Counted from the first letter of the stretch, positions 44,079 to 53,844 are shown. The stretch: 64,000 nt of DNA from Actinopolymorpha singaporensis (GCF_900104745.1 NZ_LT629732.1:3211981-3275980); one strand, 5' to 3'. A program made the numbers and translations. Notes: generated by a model not told the origin, from the letters alone.

Positions 44079-45317
44079 ATGAGTGCGGTCGACATCATCG
44101 ACTCCGAGGTGCGCGAGAAGGTACGCCGGGAAGGGCTCGATCCCCTCAAGGAGCCGGGCGCGATCCGCCGGATCATCGACCAGGTCATCCTTCGCTACGA
44201 CGAGCGCACGCTGGTGGCCACGCTGCCTCCGCTGGGCGACCAGCGCGAGGTCGCCCGTGAGGTGTTCAACGCCATCGCCGGGTTCGGCCCGCTGCAGAAG
44301 TACCTCGACGACCCCACCATCGAGGAGATCTGGATCAACCAGCCCTCGAAGGTGTTCATCGCCCGCAACGGCCGGTCCGAGCTCACCACCACGGTGCTCA
44401 CCAGCGACGAGGTGCGCGACCTGGTCGAGCGGATGCTCAAGACCACCGGACGCCGGATCGACTTCTCCACTCCGTTCGTCGACGCGATGCTGCCCGACGG
44501 CAGCCGACTGCACGTGGTGATTCCCGACATCACCCGCACGCACTGGGCGGTCAACATCCGCAAGTTCGTGGTGCGCGCCACCCACCTGGAGGACCTGGTC
44601 GCACTGGGCACGCTCAGCACGCAGGGCGCGCACTTCCTCGAGGCCTGCGTCGTCGCGGGGCTCAACATCCTCGTCGCGGGCGGCACCCAGGCCGGCAAGA
44701 CCACGTTGCTCAACTGCCTCGGCGCGGCCGTGCCGCCGCGGGAGCGGATCGTCAGCTGCGAGGAGGTCTTCGAGCTGAAGATCCCGCTGCCCGACTGGGT
44801 GCCGATGCAGACCAGGCAGTCCAACCTCGAGGGCACCGGAGAGATCCGGCTCCGCAACCTCGTCAAGGAAGCCTTGCGGATGCGGCCCAGCCGGATCATC
44901 GTCGGCGAGGTCCGCGCCGAGGAGTGTCTCGACCTGCTGATCGCGCTCAACTCCGGGCTGCCGGGCATGTGCACCATCCACGCCAACTCCGCCCGCGAGG
45001 CGATCACCAAGATGTGCACGCTTCCGCTGCTCGCGGGGGAGAACATCGGGTCGCGGTTCGTCGTTCCGACGGTGGCCGGAGCGGTCGACATCGTGGTGCA
45101 CACCCAGCTGATCGAGAGCGGCCGGCGGCGCGTACGCGAGATCTGCGCGGTGCCGGGCCGGGTCGAGGGTGACGTGGTGGAGCTGGAGCCGATCTTCGTC
45201 CTGCGCGGTGACCGGCTGGTCCGCGCCGACGGCTACCCGCCGCACCCGGACCGCTTCGAACGCATCGGCTACGACCTGTCCCGCCTGCTGGCGCCCCGCT
45301 TCGAGGGAGTCGCCTGA
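44079..45317 (+). CDS. tadA: TadA/CpaF secretion ATPase
   Basis: This 412-residue hexameric ATPase of the type II/IV secretion superfamily powers Tad pilus assembly. The N-terminal domain (about 1-150) has VREVFNAIAGFGPLQKYLDDPTIEEIWINQPSKVFIARNG; the Walker A is GGTQAGKTTLLN (K207), followed by EEVFELK, the Asp/His boxes and IIVGEVRAEECLDLLIALNSGLPGMCTIHANS. ATG 44079 follows AGGGAAG. Its stop overlaps the tadB ATG by one base, beginning a tightly packed Tad operon. Confidence 0.95.
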   Translation: MSAVDIIDSEVREKVRREGLDPLKEPGAIRRIIDQVILRYDERTLVATLPPLGDQREVAREVFNAIAGFGPLQKYLDDPTIEEIWINQPSKVFIARNGRSELTTTVLTSDEVRDLVERMLKTTGRRIDFSTPFVDAMLPDGSRLHVVIPDITRTHWAVNIRKFVVRATHLEDLVALGTLSTQGAHFLEACVVAGLNILVAGGTQAGKTTLLNCLGAAVPPRERIVSCEEVFELKIPLPDWVPMQTRQSNLEGTGEIRLRNLVKEALRMRPSRIIVGEVRAEECLDLLIALNSGLPGMCTIHANSAREAITKMCTLPLLAGENIGSRFVVPTVAGAVDIVVHTQLIESGRRRVREICAVPGRVEGDVVELEPIFVLRGDRLVRADGYPPHPDRFERIGYDLSRLLAPRFEGVA

Positions 45318-46180
45318 TGGGAATCCTCCTCGGCCTGATGCTGGGGCTCGGCCTGGTGCTCATCATCAGGTCGTTCCTCAAGCCGACGCCGAAGGCGACC
45401 ACGAAGTCCGGCCCCTCGGTCCGCGAACGCCTGGAGGACCTGCTCGCCCAGGCCGGGATCGAGGCGGTGACCCCGGGGCAGCTGCTCGGCGCCTGCATCG
45501 GCGTGGGGACCTTCGTCTTCCTGGTCATGTTCGTCATCTCCGGTGCGTTCCCGGTGGCACTCGCGTTCGCCGCGTTCGCGGCGTACGGCCCGCTGGCACT
45601 GGTGCGGTTCCGCGCCCGGTCGCGGCGGCAGGAGCTGCGCGAGCTGTGGCCCGACGTCGTGGACAACCTCGCCTCCAGCGTCCGGGCCGGGCTGTCGCTT
45701 GCGGAGGCACTCACCCAGATCGGCATCCGCGGACCGGAGGCGCTGCGCCGGCCGTTCCAGCGGTTCGCCGAGGACTACCGCGCCACCGGCCGCTTCAACG
45801 AGTGCCTCGACCAGCTCAAGCGCAACCTCGCCGACCCGGTGGGCGACCGCATCGTCGAGTCGCTGCGGATCGCCCGTGAGGTGGGCGGCAGTGACCTGGG
45901 CCGGCTGCTGCGCACGCTGTCGTCGTTCCTGCGCGAGGACGTCCGCACCCGGGCGGAGCTGGAGGCCCGGCAGTCCTGGACCGTCAACGGCGCCCGGCTC
46001 GCGGTCGCGGCGCCCTGGCTGGTGCTGGGCTTCATGTCGTTCCAGCGCGAGGTCATCTCCCGTTACAACACGCCTCTCGGCTTCTTCGTGCTGGTCGCGG
46101 GTGCCGTGCTGTGTGCCGTCGCCTACCGGCTGATGCTGCGGATCGGCCGGCTGCCCGAGGAACAGCGGGTGCTGCGATGA
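45317..46180 (+). CDS. tadB: TadB-like inner-membrane pilus assembly protein
   Basis: This 287-residue GspF-type platform protein has hydrophobic segments at about 1-16, 55-90, 225-250 and 255-275. The cytoplasmic domain (about 100-220) contains LWPDVVDNLASSVRAGLSLAEALTQIG and RIVESLRIAREVGGSDLGRLLRTLSSFLREDVRTRAELEARQSW. It should work with TadC and be driven by TadA. The start overlaps the tadA stop (TGATG) and its stop overlaps the next ATG (ATGA). Confidence 0.9.
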   Translation: MGILLGLMLGLGLVLIIRSFLKPTPKATTKSGPSVRERLEDLLAQAGIEAVTPGQLLGACIGVGTFVFLVMFVISGAFPVALAFAAFAAYGPLALVRFRARSRRQELRELWPDVVDNLASSVRAGLSLAEALTQIGIRGPEALRRPFQRFAEDYRATGRFNECLDQLKRNLADPVGDRIVESLRIAREVGGSDLGRLLRTLSSFLREDVRTRAELEARQSWTVNGARLAVAAPWLVLGFMSFQREVISRYNTPLGFFVLVAGAVLCAVAYRLMLRIGRLPEEQRVLR

Positions 46181-47115
46181 CGATCAGTTGGTACGGCATG
46201 CTGCTCGGCCTGTTCGCGGGCCTCGGACTGGTGCTGGCGATCTTCCGGATGCCGGTGTTCCGCCGGCCGAAGCTCGACGACCGGCTGGCGCCGTACGTCC
46301 GAGACGCGGCCGGCCCCGCCGCGTACGACCTGTCGGACCGGGTCTTCACGCCGTTCCCCACCCTGGAACGCATCCTGCGGCCCTACTTCCGCAGCGGTGC
46401 CGGCCTGCTCGAGCGGGTGCTCGGAGGCGGTGCGGTGATCCGCCGCCGGTTGCAGCAGGCCGGCCTGGACATGCGGGTGGAGGACTTCCGGGTGGAGCAG
46501 CTGATCTGGGGAGCGGGCGGGTTCGCCGCCGCTCTCGCGGTGTCGCTGCTGCTCCTGGTGAGCCGGGGCACCAACCCGATTCCGCTGCTGGTCCTGTGCG
46601 TCGCGGCGTTCGTCATCGGCGTCCTGCTGCGCGACCGCCGCCTGGTCGACCAGGTGAAGCGGCGCGAGGTCCGGATGATGGCGGAGTTCCCGACCGTCGC
46701 CGACATGCTGGCGCTGTCGGTGACCGCGGGCGAGGGGCCGGTGGCCGCGCTCGAACGCGTGGCGAACGTCAGCAAGGGCGAGCTGGCCCGGGAGTTCCGG
46801 TTCGCCCTGGCCGAGGCACGTACGGGCGCAACCCTCGTGCAGGCGCTGGAAAGCGTGGGCGACCGCACCAACGTCTCGATCCTGGCCCGCTTCGTCGACG
46901 GCATCGCCATCGCAGTCGAACGCGGCACCCCACTCGCAGACGTTCTTCGCGCGCAGGCGGCCGACGTACGCGAGGCGGGCAAAAGGGAGCTGATCGAGGC
47001 CGGCGGTCGCAAGGAGATCGGGATGATGGTGCCGATCGTCTTCCTCGTCCTGCCGGTGACCGTACTTTTCGCATTTTTCCCGGGCGCCATCGGCCTACAG
47101 ATGGTGTCCCCATGA
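46177..47115 (+). CDS. tadC: TadC-like inner-membrane pilus assembly protein
   Basis: This 312-residue partner of TadB has an N-terminal membrane segment (about 5-24), two near 115-150 and a last one near 285-305. The T2SSF core reads MAEFPTVADMLALSVTAGEGPVAALERV and LVQALESVGDRTNVSILARFVDGIAIAVERGTPLADVLRAQAADVREAGKRELIEAGGRKEIGMMVPIVFLVLP. ATG 46177 shares ATGA with the tadB stop; a longer frame back to 46111 lies inside tadB and is not used. Confidence 0.9.
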   Translation: MTISWYGMLLGLFAGLGLVLAIFRMPVFRRPKLDDRLAPYVRDAAGPAAYDLSDRVFTPFPTLERILRPYFRSGAGLLERVLGGGAVIRRRLQQAGLDMRVEDFRVEQLIWGAGGFAAALAVSLLLLVSRGTNPIPLLVLCVAAFVIGVLLRDRRLVDQVKRREVRMMAEFPTVADMLALSVTAGEGPVAALERVANVSKGELAREFRFALAEARTGATLVQALESVGDRTNVSILARFVDGIAIAVERGTPLADVLRAQAADVREAGKRELIEAGGRKEIGMMVPIVFLVLPVTVLFAFFPGAIGLQMVSP

Positions 47116-47128
47116 GAGAGGACCGACA

Positions 47129-47344
47129 ATGATCGCCGTCACGGAGCAGTTCACAGCAGCGCTCGTGCGCATGCACGCTCGCCTGCTGACCGGGGGTCGT
47201 GACCGTGGTGACATGGTGGGCTGGATTCTCATCACCGTCATGACCGCCGCTCTGATCGCGGTGCTGTGGGCGATTCTCGGCCCGCAGCTGCAGTCGATGC
47301 TGCAGGACGCGCTCAACAGGGCTCGGGGCTCCGTCCCCGGATGA
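47129..47344 (+). CDS. Short pilin-like membrane protein of the Tad cluster
   Basis: This 71-residue protein has one membrane helix (about 29-48, MVGWILITVMTAALIAVLWAIL) behind a short basic leader ending GGRDRGD. Its size and place between tadC and TadE-like genes fit a Flp-type pilin. The helix lacks the glutamate at position +5 typical of type IV prepilins, so processing by a prepilin peptidase is uncertain, and no peptidase gene is in the window. ATG 47129 is 13 nt after tadC. Confidence 0.65.
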   Translation: MIAVTEQFTAALVRMHARLLTGGRDRGDMVGWILITVMTAALIAVLWAILGPQLQSMLQDALNRARGSVPG

Positions 47345-47784
47345 GCATCCAACGGGGCCGCCGGCGTGGCCTCGGCATTCGTCGGGCCCTCGGCTTTCGG
47401 CCGGCCCTCGGCTCGGAGCGGGGAGCCGCGCCGGTGGAGTTCGTGCTGGTGCTGATCGTGTTGTTGCCGTTGTTCCTCGGCGTGCTCCAGCTCGGTCTGT
47501 TCCTGCACGTACGCAACACCCTCACCGCCTGCGCGCACGACGGTGCCCGGCAGGCCGCCAACTACGACGGCACGCCGGCGGAGGGTGTGGCGGTGACCCG
47601 CGACTGCATCTCGGGCGCGCTCTCGGCCGGGATGGCGGGTGCGGTGACGCCGGGCACGGCCAGTGCCGGCGGCCAGGAGGTGGTGCAGATGCGGGTACGC
47701 GCCAGGATGCCCGCGATGGGCCTGTGGGGTCCGACGTTCGGCTTCACCGTGGCCGGGCACGCGGTGAAGGAGCCGACGCCATGA
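47341..47784 (+). CDS. TadE-like pseudopilin
   Basis: This 147-residue protein has a basic N-terminus (1-35) and the TadE signature ERGAAPVEFVLVLIVLLPLFLGVLQLGLFLHVRNTLTACAHDGARQAA, including the glutamate expected at +5 after the Gly/Ala processing region. The remainder is an extracellular domain with two cysteines. TadE-like minor pilins help start the Flp fibre. ATG 47341 overlaps the previous stop (ATGA), as does its own stop with the next ATG. Confidence 0.85.
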   Translation: MSIQRGRRRGLGIRRALGFRPALGSERGAAPVEFVLVLIVLLPLFLGVLQLGLFLHVRNTLTACAHDGARQAANYDGTPAEGVAVTRDCISGALSAGMAGAVTPGTASAGGQEVVQMRVRARMPAMGLWGPTFGFTVAGHAVKEPTP

Positions 47785-48275
47785 CCGGCGGGCTGCTCCG
47801 CGCCGTCCGTGCAGTCGCTTCCGCCCCTGCTGCCCTCGCCCGCCGGCGGCGTACGCGCTGCGAGGCCGGGAACGCCATCGTGGAGTTCTGCATGATGGGG
47901 ATCCTGTTCCTGGTCCCGCTGGTCTACGTCATGCTCGCGGTGTTCGACCTGCAGCGCGCGATGTACGGCGCCTCGGCAGCGGCCCGCGACGCCGGCCGTG
48001 CGTTCGTGCTGGCGCCCGACCTGGGTTCCGCTCAGTCCAGGGCCCGGCAGGCCGCGCAGTTCGCCATGGCCGACCAGGGTCTCGAGCTCGGCTCCGGCTT
48101 CTCCTACCGGTGCGACGGCGGCTGCCTGCAGGCCGGCTCCGCGGTGACCGTCCGGATCAGCTACACCGTTCCGCTGCCGTTCGTTCCGGATGCCATCGGC
48201 GGCCCGCTCGCGTCGATCCCGGTCAGCAGCACCCACCGCACGCCCTACGGCGACTACCGCGAGTCGAAGGGGTGA
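47781..48275 (+). CDS. TadE/TadF-like pseudopilin
   Basis: This 164-residue protein has a basic leader, the processing-like segment CEAGNAIVEFCMMGILFLVPLVYVMLAVFDLQRAMYGASAAARDAGRAF, and an outer domain with a CDGGC motif that may form a disulfide. The pattern is that of TadE/TadF pseudopilins. It shares ATGA overlaps on the upstream side, consistent with equal production of the minor subunits. Confidence 0.83.
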   Translation: MTGGLLRAVRAVASAPAALARRRRTRCEAGNAIVEFCMMGILFLVPLVYVMLAVFDLQRAMYGASAAARDAGRAFVLAPDLGSAQSRARQAAQFAMADQGLELGSGFSYRCDGGCLQAGSAVTVRISYTVPLPFVPDAIGGPLASIPVSSTHRTPYGDYRESKG

Positions 48276-48280
48276 CCCGG

Positions 48281-48727
48281 ATGGCCCGACCGGGGGTCCG
48301 GAACCGCCCGGACGAGCGCGGCTCGCTGATTCCGTTGATCATCGGGTTCGGGATCATCGTGATGCTGCTGTGCGCGGTGGTCTTCGACGCCGCCCAGGCG
48401 TTCGTCTACCGCCGGGCGCTCAGCGGCATCGCCGACGGTGCCGCGCTGGCCGCCACGAACGGCATCGACAAGGCGGCCATCTACCGGGGCGGGGTGGAGG
48501 ACAGGGTGGTGCTCAGCCGCCAGTTGGCGCAGGAGGAGGTCGACAGGTACGTCGCCGAGGGCGGATACAACTCCGTCGACTGCGGCGTGACCGCGATGAC
48601 GGCCGCGGAGGTCAGCGTCACCTGCGGCGGCACCGTGGTCCTGCCGATCACCAACTCCGTGTCCGGCGGCCGGGGCCGGATCGACATCACCGTACGCGCC
48701 AACGCCGAGACCTTCGCCACTCCCTAG
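48281..48727 (+). CDS. TadG-like pilus assembly protein
   Basis: This 148-residue protein has DERGSLIPLIIGFGIIVMLLCAVVFDAAQAFVYRRALSGIADGAALAATNGID, the putative Flp pilus assembly TadG N-terminal motif, followed by a short beta-rich outer part. TadG proteins are usually much longer with a von Willebrand domain, so this is a short form. ATG 48281 is placed 9-10 nt after AAGGGG; a GTG at 48272 would overlap the upstream stop. It closes the Tad operon. Confidence 0.78.
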   Translation: MARPGVRNRPDERGSLIPLIIGFGIIVMLLCAVVFDAAQAFVYRRALSGIADGAALAATNGIDKAAIYRGGVEDRVVLSRQLAQEEVDRYVAEGGYNSVDCGVTAMTAAEVSVTCGGTVVLPITNSVSGGRGRIDITVRANAETFATP

Positions 48728-48820
48728 GGCGGGGCTGCGAGTCGGCCGGACACCGCGGTCCAAACCGGGCGGCCGATGCCCGAATCCGGCGTCACCGCCG
48801 AGCGCGTACGCTTGGGGATC

Positions 48821-49942
48821 GTGGCCGGACCCGACTTCGAAGCAGAAATCAAGGCACTCGACTCGACGCTGCGCAGCATCGAGGCGGTGCTCGACCTCGA
48901 CCAGCTGCGCCGGGAGATCGCCGAGCTGAGCGAGCAGGCGTCCGCACCCAACCTGTGGGACGACCAGACCAACGCCCAGCGGGTGACCAGCCGGCTCGCC
49001 GCCCGCCAGGCCGACCTGGACCGGGTGACCAGCCAGCGGCAGCGACTGGACGACCTCGCCGTCCTGGTCGAGCTGGCCGACGCCGAGAACGACGCGGCCA
49101 CGCGGGCCGAGGCGGAGAAGGAGCTGGCCGACCTGCGCCGGGCCGTGGACGCGCTGGAGGTCCGCACCCTCCTCTCCGGTGATTACGACTCCCGCGAGGC
49201 CCTGGTCACCATCCGTTCCGGCGCGGGCGGAGTGGATGCCGCCGACTTCGCCGAGATGCTGATGCGGATGTATATCCGCTGGGCCGAGCGGCACAAGTAC
49301 CCCAGCGAGGTCTACGACACCTCCTACGCCGAGGAGGCCGGCATCAAGTCGGCCACCTTCGCGGTGAAGGCTCCCTACGCCTACGGCACCCTCTCGGTCG
49401 AGCAGGGCACCCACCGGCTGGTCCGGATCTCACCGTTCGACAACCAGGGCCGCCGACAGACCTCCTTCGCCGGGGTCGAGGTCGTTCCCGTCCTCGAGCA
49501 GACCGACGAGATCGACATCCCCGAGGAGGAGATCCGCATCGACGTCTACCGCTCGTCGGGTCCGGGCGGACAGAGCGTCAACACCACCGACTCGGCGGTG
49601 CGCATCACCCACCTCCCGACCGGGCTCGTCGTCTCCTGTCAGAACGAGAAGAGCCAGATCCAGAACCGCGCCACCGCGATGACGATCCTCAAGGCGAAGC
49701 TGCTCGCCCAGCGCAAGGCGGAGGAGCGGGCCAAGATCGACGAGATGCGCGGCAACGTCACCAGCTCGTGGGGCGACCAGATGCGCAACTACGTCCTGCA
49801 CCCGTACCAGATGGTGAAGGACCTGCGCACCGAGCAGGAGACCGGCAACCCGCAGGCGGTCTTCGACGGCGAGATCGACGACTTCATCGAGGCCGGCATC
49901 CGCTGGCGCCGCACCAGCGGCGCGGCCGCCGCCACCGCCTGA
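48821..49942 (+). CDS. prfB: Peptide chain release factor 2
   Basis: RF2 (373 residues) ends translation at UGA and UAA. The stop-recognition tripeptide SPF is at residues 204-206 ([16 protein letters not shown]), and the GGQ peptidyl-tRNA hydrolysis motif at 249-251 ([20 protein letters not shown]). The GTG start at 48821 follows GGGGA and no programmed frameshift is present, as expected in actinobacteria. It is followed by ftsE, the usual actinobacterial order prfB-ftsE-ftsX-smpB. Confidence 0.97.
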   Translation: MAGPDFEAEIKALDSTLRSIEAVLDLDQLRREIAELSEQASAPNLWDDQTNAQRVTSRLAARQADLDRVTSQRQRLDDLAVLVELADAENDAATRAEAEKELADLRRAVDALEVRTLLSGDYDSREALVTIRSGAGGVDAADFAEMLMRMYIRWAERHKYPSEVYDTSYAEEAGIKSATFAVKAPYAYGTLSVEQGTHRLVRISPFDNQGRRQTSFAGVEVVPVLEQTDEIDIPEEEIRIDVYRSSGPGGQSVNTTDSAVRITHLPTGLVVSCQNEKSQIQNRATAMTILKAKLLAQRKAEERAKIDEMRGNVTSSWGDQMRNYVLHPYQMVKDLRTEQETGNPQAVFDGEIDDFIEAGIRWRRTSGAAAATA

Positions 49943-50170
49943 CCGGACCCCTTCCGCGAAGGCCGTCCCCGTATGGGCGCGGAGCGTGACATTTGCGGCT
50001 TGCTGGGGACTCGGGCGATTGGGCAGGATTCGGGTCGTACACTCAACGACTGGCCGATCCAGACAGCGGCCGGACAGAGGACCAGACCGACGCCAGACCC
50101 CATGCCCCCGATCCGTGCCGGAGCCCGACCAAGGACCCCGGCCCCCCCGACCCAGGTCAGGAAGCATGCC

Positions 50171-50860
50171 GTGATCCGCTTCGAGAACGTCAGCAAGATC
50201 TACGACGGGCAGACCCGGCCCGCGCTCGCCGACCTGTCCCTGGAGGTCGACAAGGGCGAGTTCGTCTTCCTCGTGGGGCAGTCGGGCTCGGGAAAGTCGA
50301 CGTTCCTCCGGCTCGCCCTGCGCGAGCTGCGGCCCTCCCGGGGCCGGGTCTTCGTGGCCGGCAAGGAGCTCAACCGGCTCTCGTCGTGGAAGGTCCCGCG
50401 GCTGCGCCGCCAGATCGGCACGGTCTTCCAGGACTTCCGGCTGCTGCCCAACAAGACGATCTTCGACAACGTCGCGTTCGCGTTGCAGGTGATCGGCGGC
50501 TCGCGGTCCCAGATCGTCAAGGAGGTCCCGGTCGTCCTGGAGCTGGTCGGGCTGGACGGCAAGGAGAACCGCATGCCGGACGAGCTGTCCGGCGGTGAGC
50601 AGCAGCGGGTCGCGATCGCCCGGGCGTTCGTCAACCGGCCGAAGATCCTGATCGCCGACGAGCCGACCGGAAACCTCGACCCGTCGACGTCGGTCGGCAT
50701 CATGAAGCTGCTGGACCGGATCAACCGCACCGGCACCACGGTCATCATGGCCACCCACGACGCGTCGATCGTGGACCAGATGCGCAAGCGCGTCATCGAA
50801 CTCGACGGCGGCAAGCTGGTCCGCGACCAGACCCGCGGCGTCTACGGCTACCAGACCTAG
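50171..50860 (+). CDS. ftsE: Cell division ATP-binding protein FtsE
   Basis: This 229-residue ABC ATPase has Walker [10 protein letters not shown] (about 37-45), Q-loop [20 protein letters not shown], signature [15 protein letters not shown] and Walker [14 protein letters not shown]. FtsE with FtsX converts ATP hydrolysis into control of cell-wall hydrolases at the septum. GTG 50171 follows AGGAAG by 7 nt; the longer frame upstream is intergenic. ftsX follows after 43 bp. Confidence 0.97.
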   Translation: MIRFENVSKIYDGQTRPALADLSLEVDKGEFVFLVGQSGSGKSTFLRLALRELRPSRGRVFVAGKELNRLSSWKVPRLRRQIGTVFQDFRLLPNKTIFDNVAFALQVIGGSRSQIVKEVPVVLELVGLDGKENRMPDELSGGEQQRVAIARAFVNRPKILIADEPTGNLDPSTSVGIMKLLDRINRTGTTVIMATHDASIVDQMRKRVIELDGGKLVRDQTRGVYGYQT

Positions 50861-50903
50861 CCCGGACCGCCCCGACGTCACGACCCCGACACGCTAGGAC
50901 ACC

Positions 50904-51803
50904 ATGCAGATCAGGTACGCCTTCTCCGAACTCGGCACGGGCCTTCGCCGCAACGTCACCATGACGGTGGCCGTCGTCGTCACCGTGTGGATCTCGCTCG
51001 TCCTCTTCGGGATGGGGATGCTCATCCGCTCAGAGGTCGGCATGGTCAAGGGCTTCTGGTACGACAAGGTGGAGATCGCGGTCTTCCTCTGCAACGGGGT
51101 GTCGTCCTCGCCGCAGTGCGCCGACGGTGCGGTCAGCGCCAGCCAGCGGTCGGAGATCAAGCAGGCGCTCTCCGCGAGCCCTGAGGTCCGCAGGGTCTAC
51201 CACGAGAGCCAGCAGCAGGCGTTCAAGCGCTACCAGGAGATCTACAAGGACTCCGCCACCTCCAAGGTGGTGCAGGTGAAGGACCTGCCGGAGTCGTTCC
51301 GGGTGAGCCTGAAGAATCCCCAGGAGTACCAGGGCGTGGTCTCGTCGGTGCAGGGTCTGCCCGGGGTGTTCAGCGTCCAGGACTCCCGCAAGCTGCTCGA
51401 ACCCCTGTTCAAGGGCCTGAACGGCCTGCAGTGGATCTCGATCGGGCTGGCCGGCGGGCTGCTGGTTGCGGCGGTGCTGCAGATCGGCAACACGATCCGG
51501 CTCACGGTCTTCAGCCGACGACGTGAGATAGGCATCATGCGGCTCGTCGGCGCGTCGAACCTCTACATCCAGCTGCCGTTCATCGTGGAAAGCGTCGTCG
51601 CGGCGCTTGTGGGCGCCGCGCTGGCCTGCGGGACGCTCGCGCTGACGCCCATGCTCACCTCCCGCTTACGCACCGACATCCGGGCCATTCCCTGGATCGG
51701 GTGGGAGGAGACTCTTGCGGTGATGCCGGTCTTGGCGGTGCTGGGTGCACTTTTGGCCATCGTCGCCTCGTTCGTGACACTGCGGAAATACCTCACGGTG
51801 TGA
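50904..51803 (+). CDS. ftsX: Cell division protein FtsX
   Basis: This 299-residue membrane protein has four helices (about 20-45, 175-198, 220-245 and 270-292) and a large outer loop (about 47-170). The loop has a cysteine pair (CNGVSSSPQC) as in actinobacterial FtsX. FtsX holds FtsE to the membrane and activates periplasmic or wall hydrolases through this loop. The SRRREIGIMRLVGASNLYIQLPFI segment is the family core. The M23 peptidase encoded 49 bp downstream is the obvious target. Confidence 0.96.
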   Translation: MQIRYAFSELGTGLRRNVTMTVAVVVTVWISLVLFGMGMLIRSEVGMVKGFWYDKVEIAVFLCNGVSSSPQCADGAVSASQRSEIKQALSASPEVRRVYHESQQQAFKRYQEIYKDSATSKVVQVKDLPESFRVSLKNPQEYQGVVSSVQGLPGVFSVQDSRKLLEPLFKGLNGLQWISIGLAGGLLVAAVLQIGNTIRLTVFSRRREIGIMRLVGASNLYIQLPFIVESVVAALVGAALACGTLALTPMLTSRLRTDIRAIPWIGWEETLAVMPVLAVLGALLAIVASFVTLRKYLTV

Positions 51804-51852
51804 TGGGTAACTCCTACTCTCGGTAGAACCTCCGAGAGAGAGGGGACCCTCC

Positions 51853-53268
51853 GTGTCCCGTCCGACCCCTTTGGTGCGCCGGCGCTCTGCGTACGTCGCG
51901 CTCGTGGTGGCCTGCCTCGCAGCGCTGCTCGGGTCCACCGCGACGCTGAGTCCCGACCTGCAGCGGGCGCAGGCACGCCCCGACGACGAAAAGCGCCGGG
52001 TCGAGCGCCAGCTGGACGACGCCAAGGGCGACCTCGACGAGTCCTCTGCCGGCCTGCGCTCGGCGACGTTCGCCCTGGCCCAGGCCCAGGCCCGGCTGCG
52101 GACGGCGCAGACCCGGCTGGCGACGGTTCGGGGTCAGCTCGCCGCCGCCAAGACGAAGGACGCCGCACTCGCTGCCGACCTGGGCCGGGCCCGTGCGGCG
52201 GTCGCACGGAGCAGATCGGAGCTGGCCCGGACCGAGTCGGGCGTGCGCACCCAGCGGAAGGAGATCGCGGCGTTCGCGGCCGCGGCGTACCAGCAGCCGG
52301 GCGTGAGCGAGCTCACCGCGGTGCTCACCAGCGAGACCACCGGTGAGCTGCTCGACCGGGCACAGCTGGTCACCAGCGTGTCCGACTCCCAGCAGGGTGC
52401 CCTGAACCGGCTGAACGCCGCCCGCGCCCAGTTGGCCGGCAGGCGAAGCGTGCTGGCCAACGCCGAGCGCGTGGTCTCCCGGAGACGGGACGCGGCCGCG
52501 GCCAACCTCGCCCGCGTTCGCGAGCTGGAGCAGCAGGCCGCGTCGACCGCCGCGTCGATCGGGAGCCTGGTCGCCGAGCGCAGGTCCGCCCGGGCCGCGG
52601 CCGAGCGGGCCAGGGCCGACGATCTGCGCCGCTACCAGGAGCTGGTCGCAGAGCGAAACCGCATCCAGGCGATGCTGGAGAAGCTGGCCCGCCAGGAGGC
52701 CAGGCAGGAACGCCAACGCCAGGAGCGTCAGCGGCAGGAGCAGCGCCAGAGGCGCCAGCGCGAGCGGAACGACAGCGGCCGCTCCCGTGGCGACAACGGC
52801 GGAGGCGGCTCCGGCGGCGACAACGGTGGCGGGGGCTCCGGTGGCGGGGGCTCCGGTGGCGGCGGAAACGGCGGCAGCACGTTGTCCCGGCCGGTTCAGG
52901 CCTCGATCACCTCGCCGTACGGCATGCGGCTCCACCCGATCCTGCACCGGTGGAAGCTGCACGACGGCACCGACTTCGGGGCGGCGTGTGGCACCCCCAT
53001 CCACGCGGCGGCCGGCGGCCGGGTGATCGCCCGCTACTACAACGTCGCCTACGGCAACCGCGTCCTGGTCTCGCACGGGCGGATGCGGGGCGCGTCCATC
53101 GTCACCGCGTACAACCACATGTCGAGGTACGCCGTGCACGTCGGCGAGCGGGTCAGCCGCGGCGAGGTGGTCGGCTATGTCGGCACCACGGGTTACTCCA
53201 CCGGCTGCCATCTGCACTTCATGGTCTATCGGAACGGATCCACGACGAATCCCATGAAGTGGCTGTAA
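51853..53268 (+). CDS. Secreted coiled-coil M23 (LytM) peptidoglycan endopeptidase
   Basis: This 471-residue protein has a signal peptide (about 10-38), a long coiled coil (about 45-290, heptad-rich with many Gln/Arg), a Gly/Ser linker of (GGGSGG)n (about 315-340) and a C-terminal M23 domain (about 345-471). The zinc ligands are complete: H370 and D374 in KLHDGTDFG, and H455 in HLHF, with H453 nearby, so it should be an active endopeptidase, unlike E. coli EnvC, which lacks these ligands. The architecture is that of FtsEX-regulated hydrolases. GTG 51853 follows GAGAGGGGA. Confidence 0.9.
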   Translation: MSRPTPLVRRRSAYVALVVACLAALLGSTATLSPDLQRAQARPDDEKRRVERQLDDAKGDLDESSAGLRSATFALAQAQARLRTAQTRLATVRGQLAAAKTKDAALAADLGRARAAVARSRSELARTESGVRTQRKEIAAFAAAAYQQPGVSELTAVLTSETTGELLDRAQLVTSVSDSQQGALNRLNAARAQLAGRRSVLANAERVVSRRRDAAAANLARVRELEQQAASTAASIGSLVAERRSARAAAERARADDLRRYQELVAERNRIQAMLEKLARQEARQERQRQERQRQEQRQRRQRERNDSGRSRGDNGGGGSGGDNGGGGSGGGGSGGGGNGGSTLSRPVQASITSPYGMRLHPILHRWKLHDGTDFGAACGTPIHAAAGGRVIARYYNVAYGNRVLVSHGRMRGASIVTAYNHMSRYAVHVGERVSRGEVVGYVGTTGYSTGCHLHFMVYRNGSTTNPMKWL

Positions 53269-53367
53269 CCGGACCGGCCCCGGTCGGGCACCCGCGGTCC
53301 TGGCCACGAACCAGGCCCGCGGGTCCCCAGCGGAAACGCTGTTGCGCCGGTCCGGGAAGATAGAGGG

Positions 53368-53844
53368 ATGGCAAAGGAGCGCGGGCGCCGGGTGATCGCG
53401 CAGAATCGCAAGGCCCGGCACGACTACCACATCGACGACACGTTCGAGGCGGGCATCGTCCTCACCGGGACGGAGGTGAAGGCCCTCCGCGCCGGCCGCG
53501 CTTCGCTGGTGGACGGCTACGCCGTCGTGATGAACGACGAGGTGTGGCTGCAGGGCGTACACATCCCGGAGTACTCCCAGGGCACCTGGACCAACCACGC
53601 GCCCCGGCGCACCCGCAAGCTGCTCCTGCACCGCAAGGAGATCGCCGAGATCGGCGCGGCCACCCGGGAGAGCGGCATCACGATCGTCCCGCTGGCGCTG
53701 TACTTCAAGGACGGCAAGGCAAAGATCGAGATCGGCCTGGCCCGAGGCAAGCGGGAGTACGACAAGCGGCAGACGATCGCCAAGCGGGAGGCCGACCGCG
53801 ACGCCGCCCGGCAGCTGGCCGAACACAACCGCCGCCGCGGCTGA
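53368..53844 (+). CDS. smpB: SsrA-binding protein SmpB
   Basis: SmpB (158 residues) escorts tmRNA to stalled ribosomes for trans-translation. The family blocks are present: [53 protein letters not shown] and the basic tail [23 protein letters not shown] that mimics a codon-anticodon stem. It starts at ATG 53368. A hairpin at 53845-53868 follows directly. No ssrA gene is seen in the following intergenic DNA. Confidence 0.97.
   Translation: MAKERGRRVIAQNRKARHDYHIDDTFEAGIVLTGTEVKALRAGRASLVDGYAVVMNDEVWLQGVHIPEYSQGTWTNHAPRRTRKLLLHRKEIAEIGAATRESGITIVPLALYFKDGKAKIEIGLARGKREYDKRQTIAKREADRDAARQLAEHNRRRG

Noticed and set aside
48776-48900. Programmed frameshift in prfB
   Set aside because: The RF2 frame is continuous from GTG 48821; no early TGA with a slippery CTT exists.
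52790-52885. Minisatellite in the M23 gene
   Set aside because: It is an ordinary Gly/Ser linker (GGGSGG) between coiled coil and catalytic domain; codon repetition reflects the amino acids.
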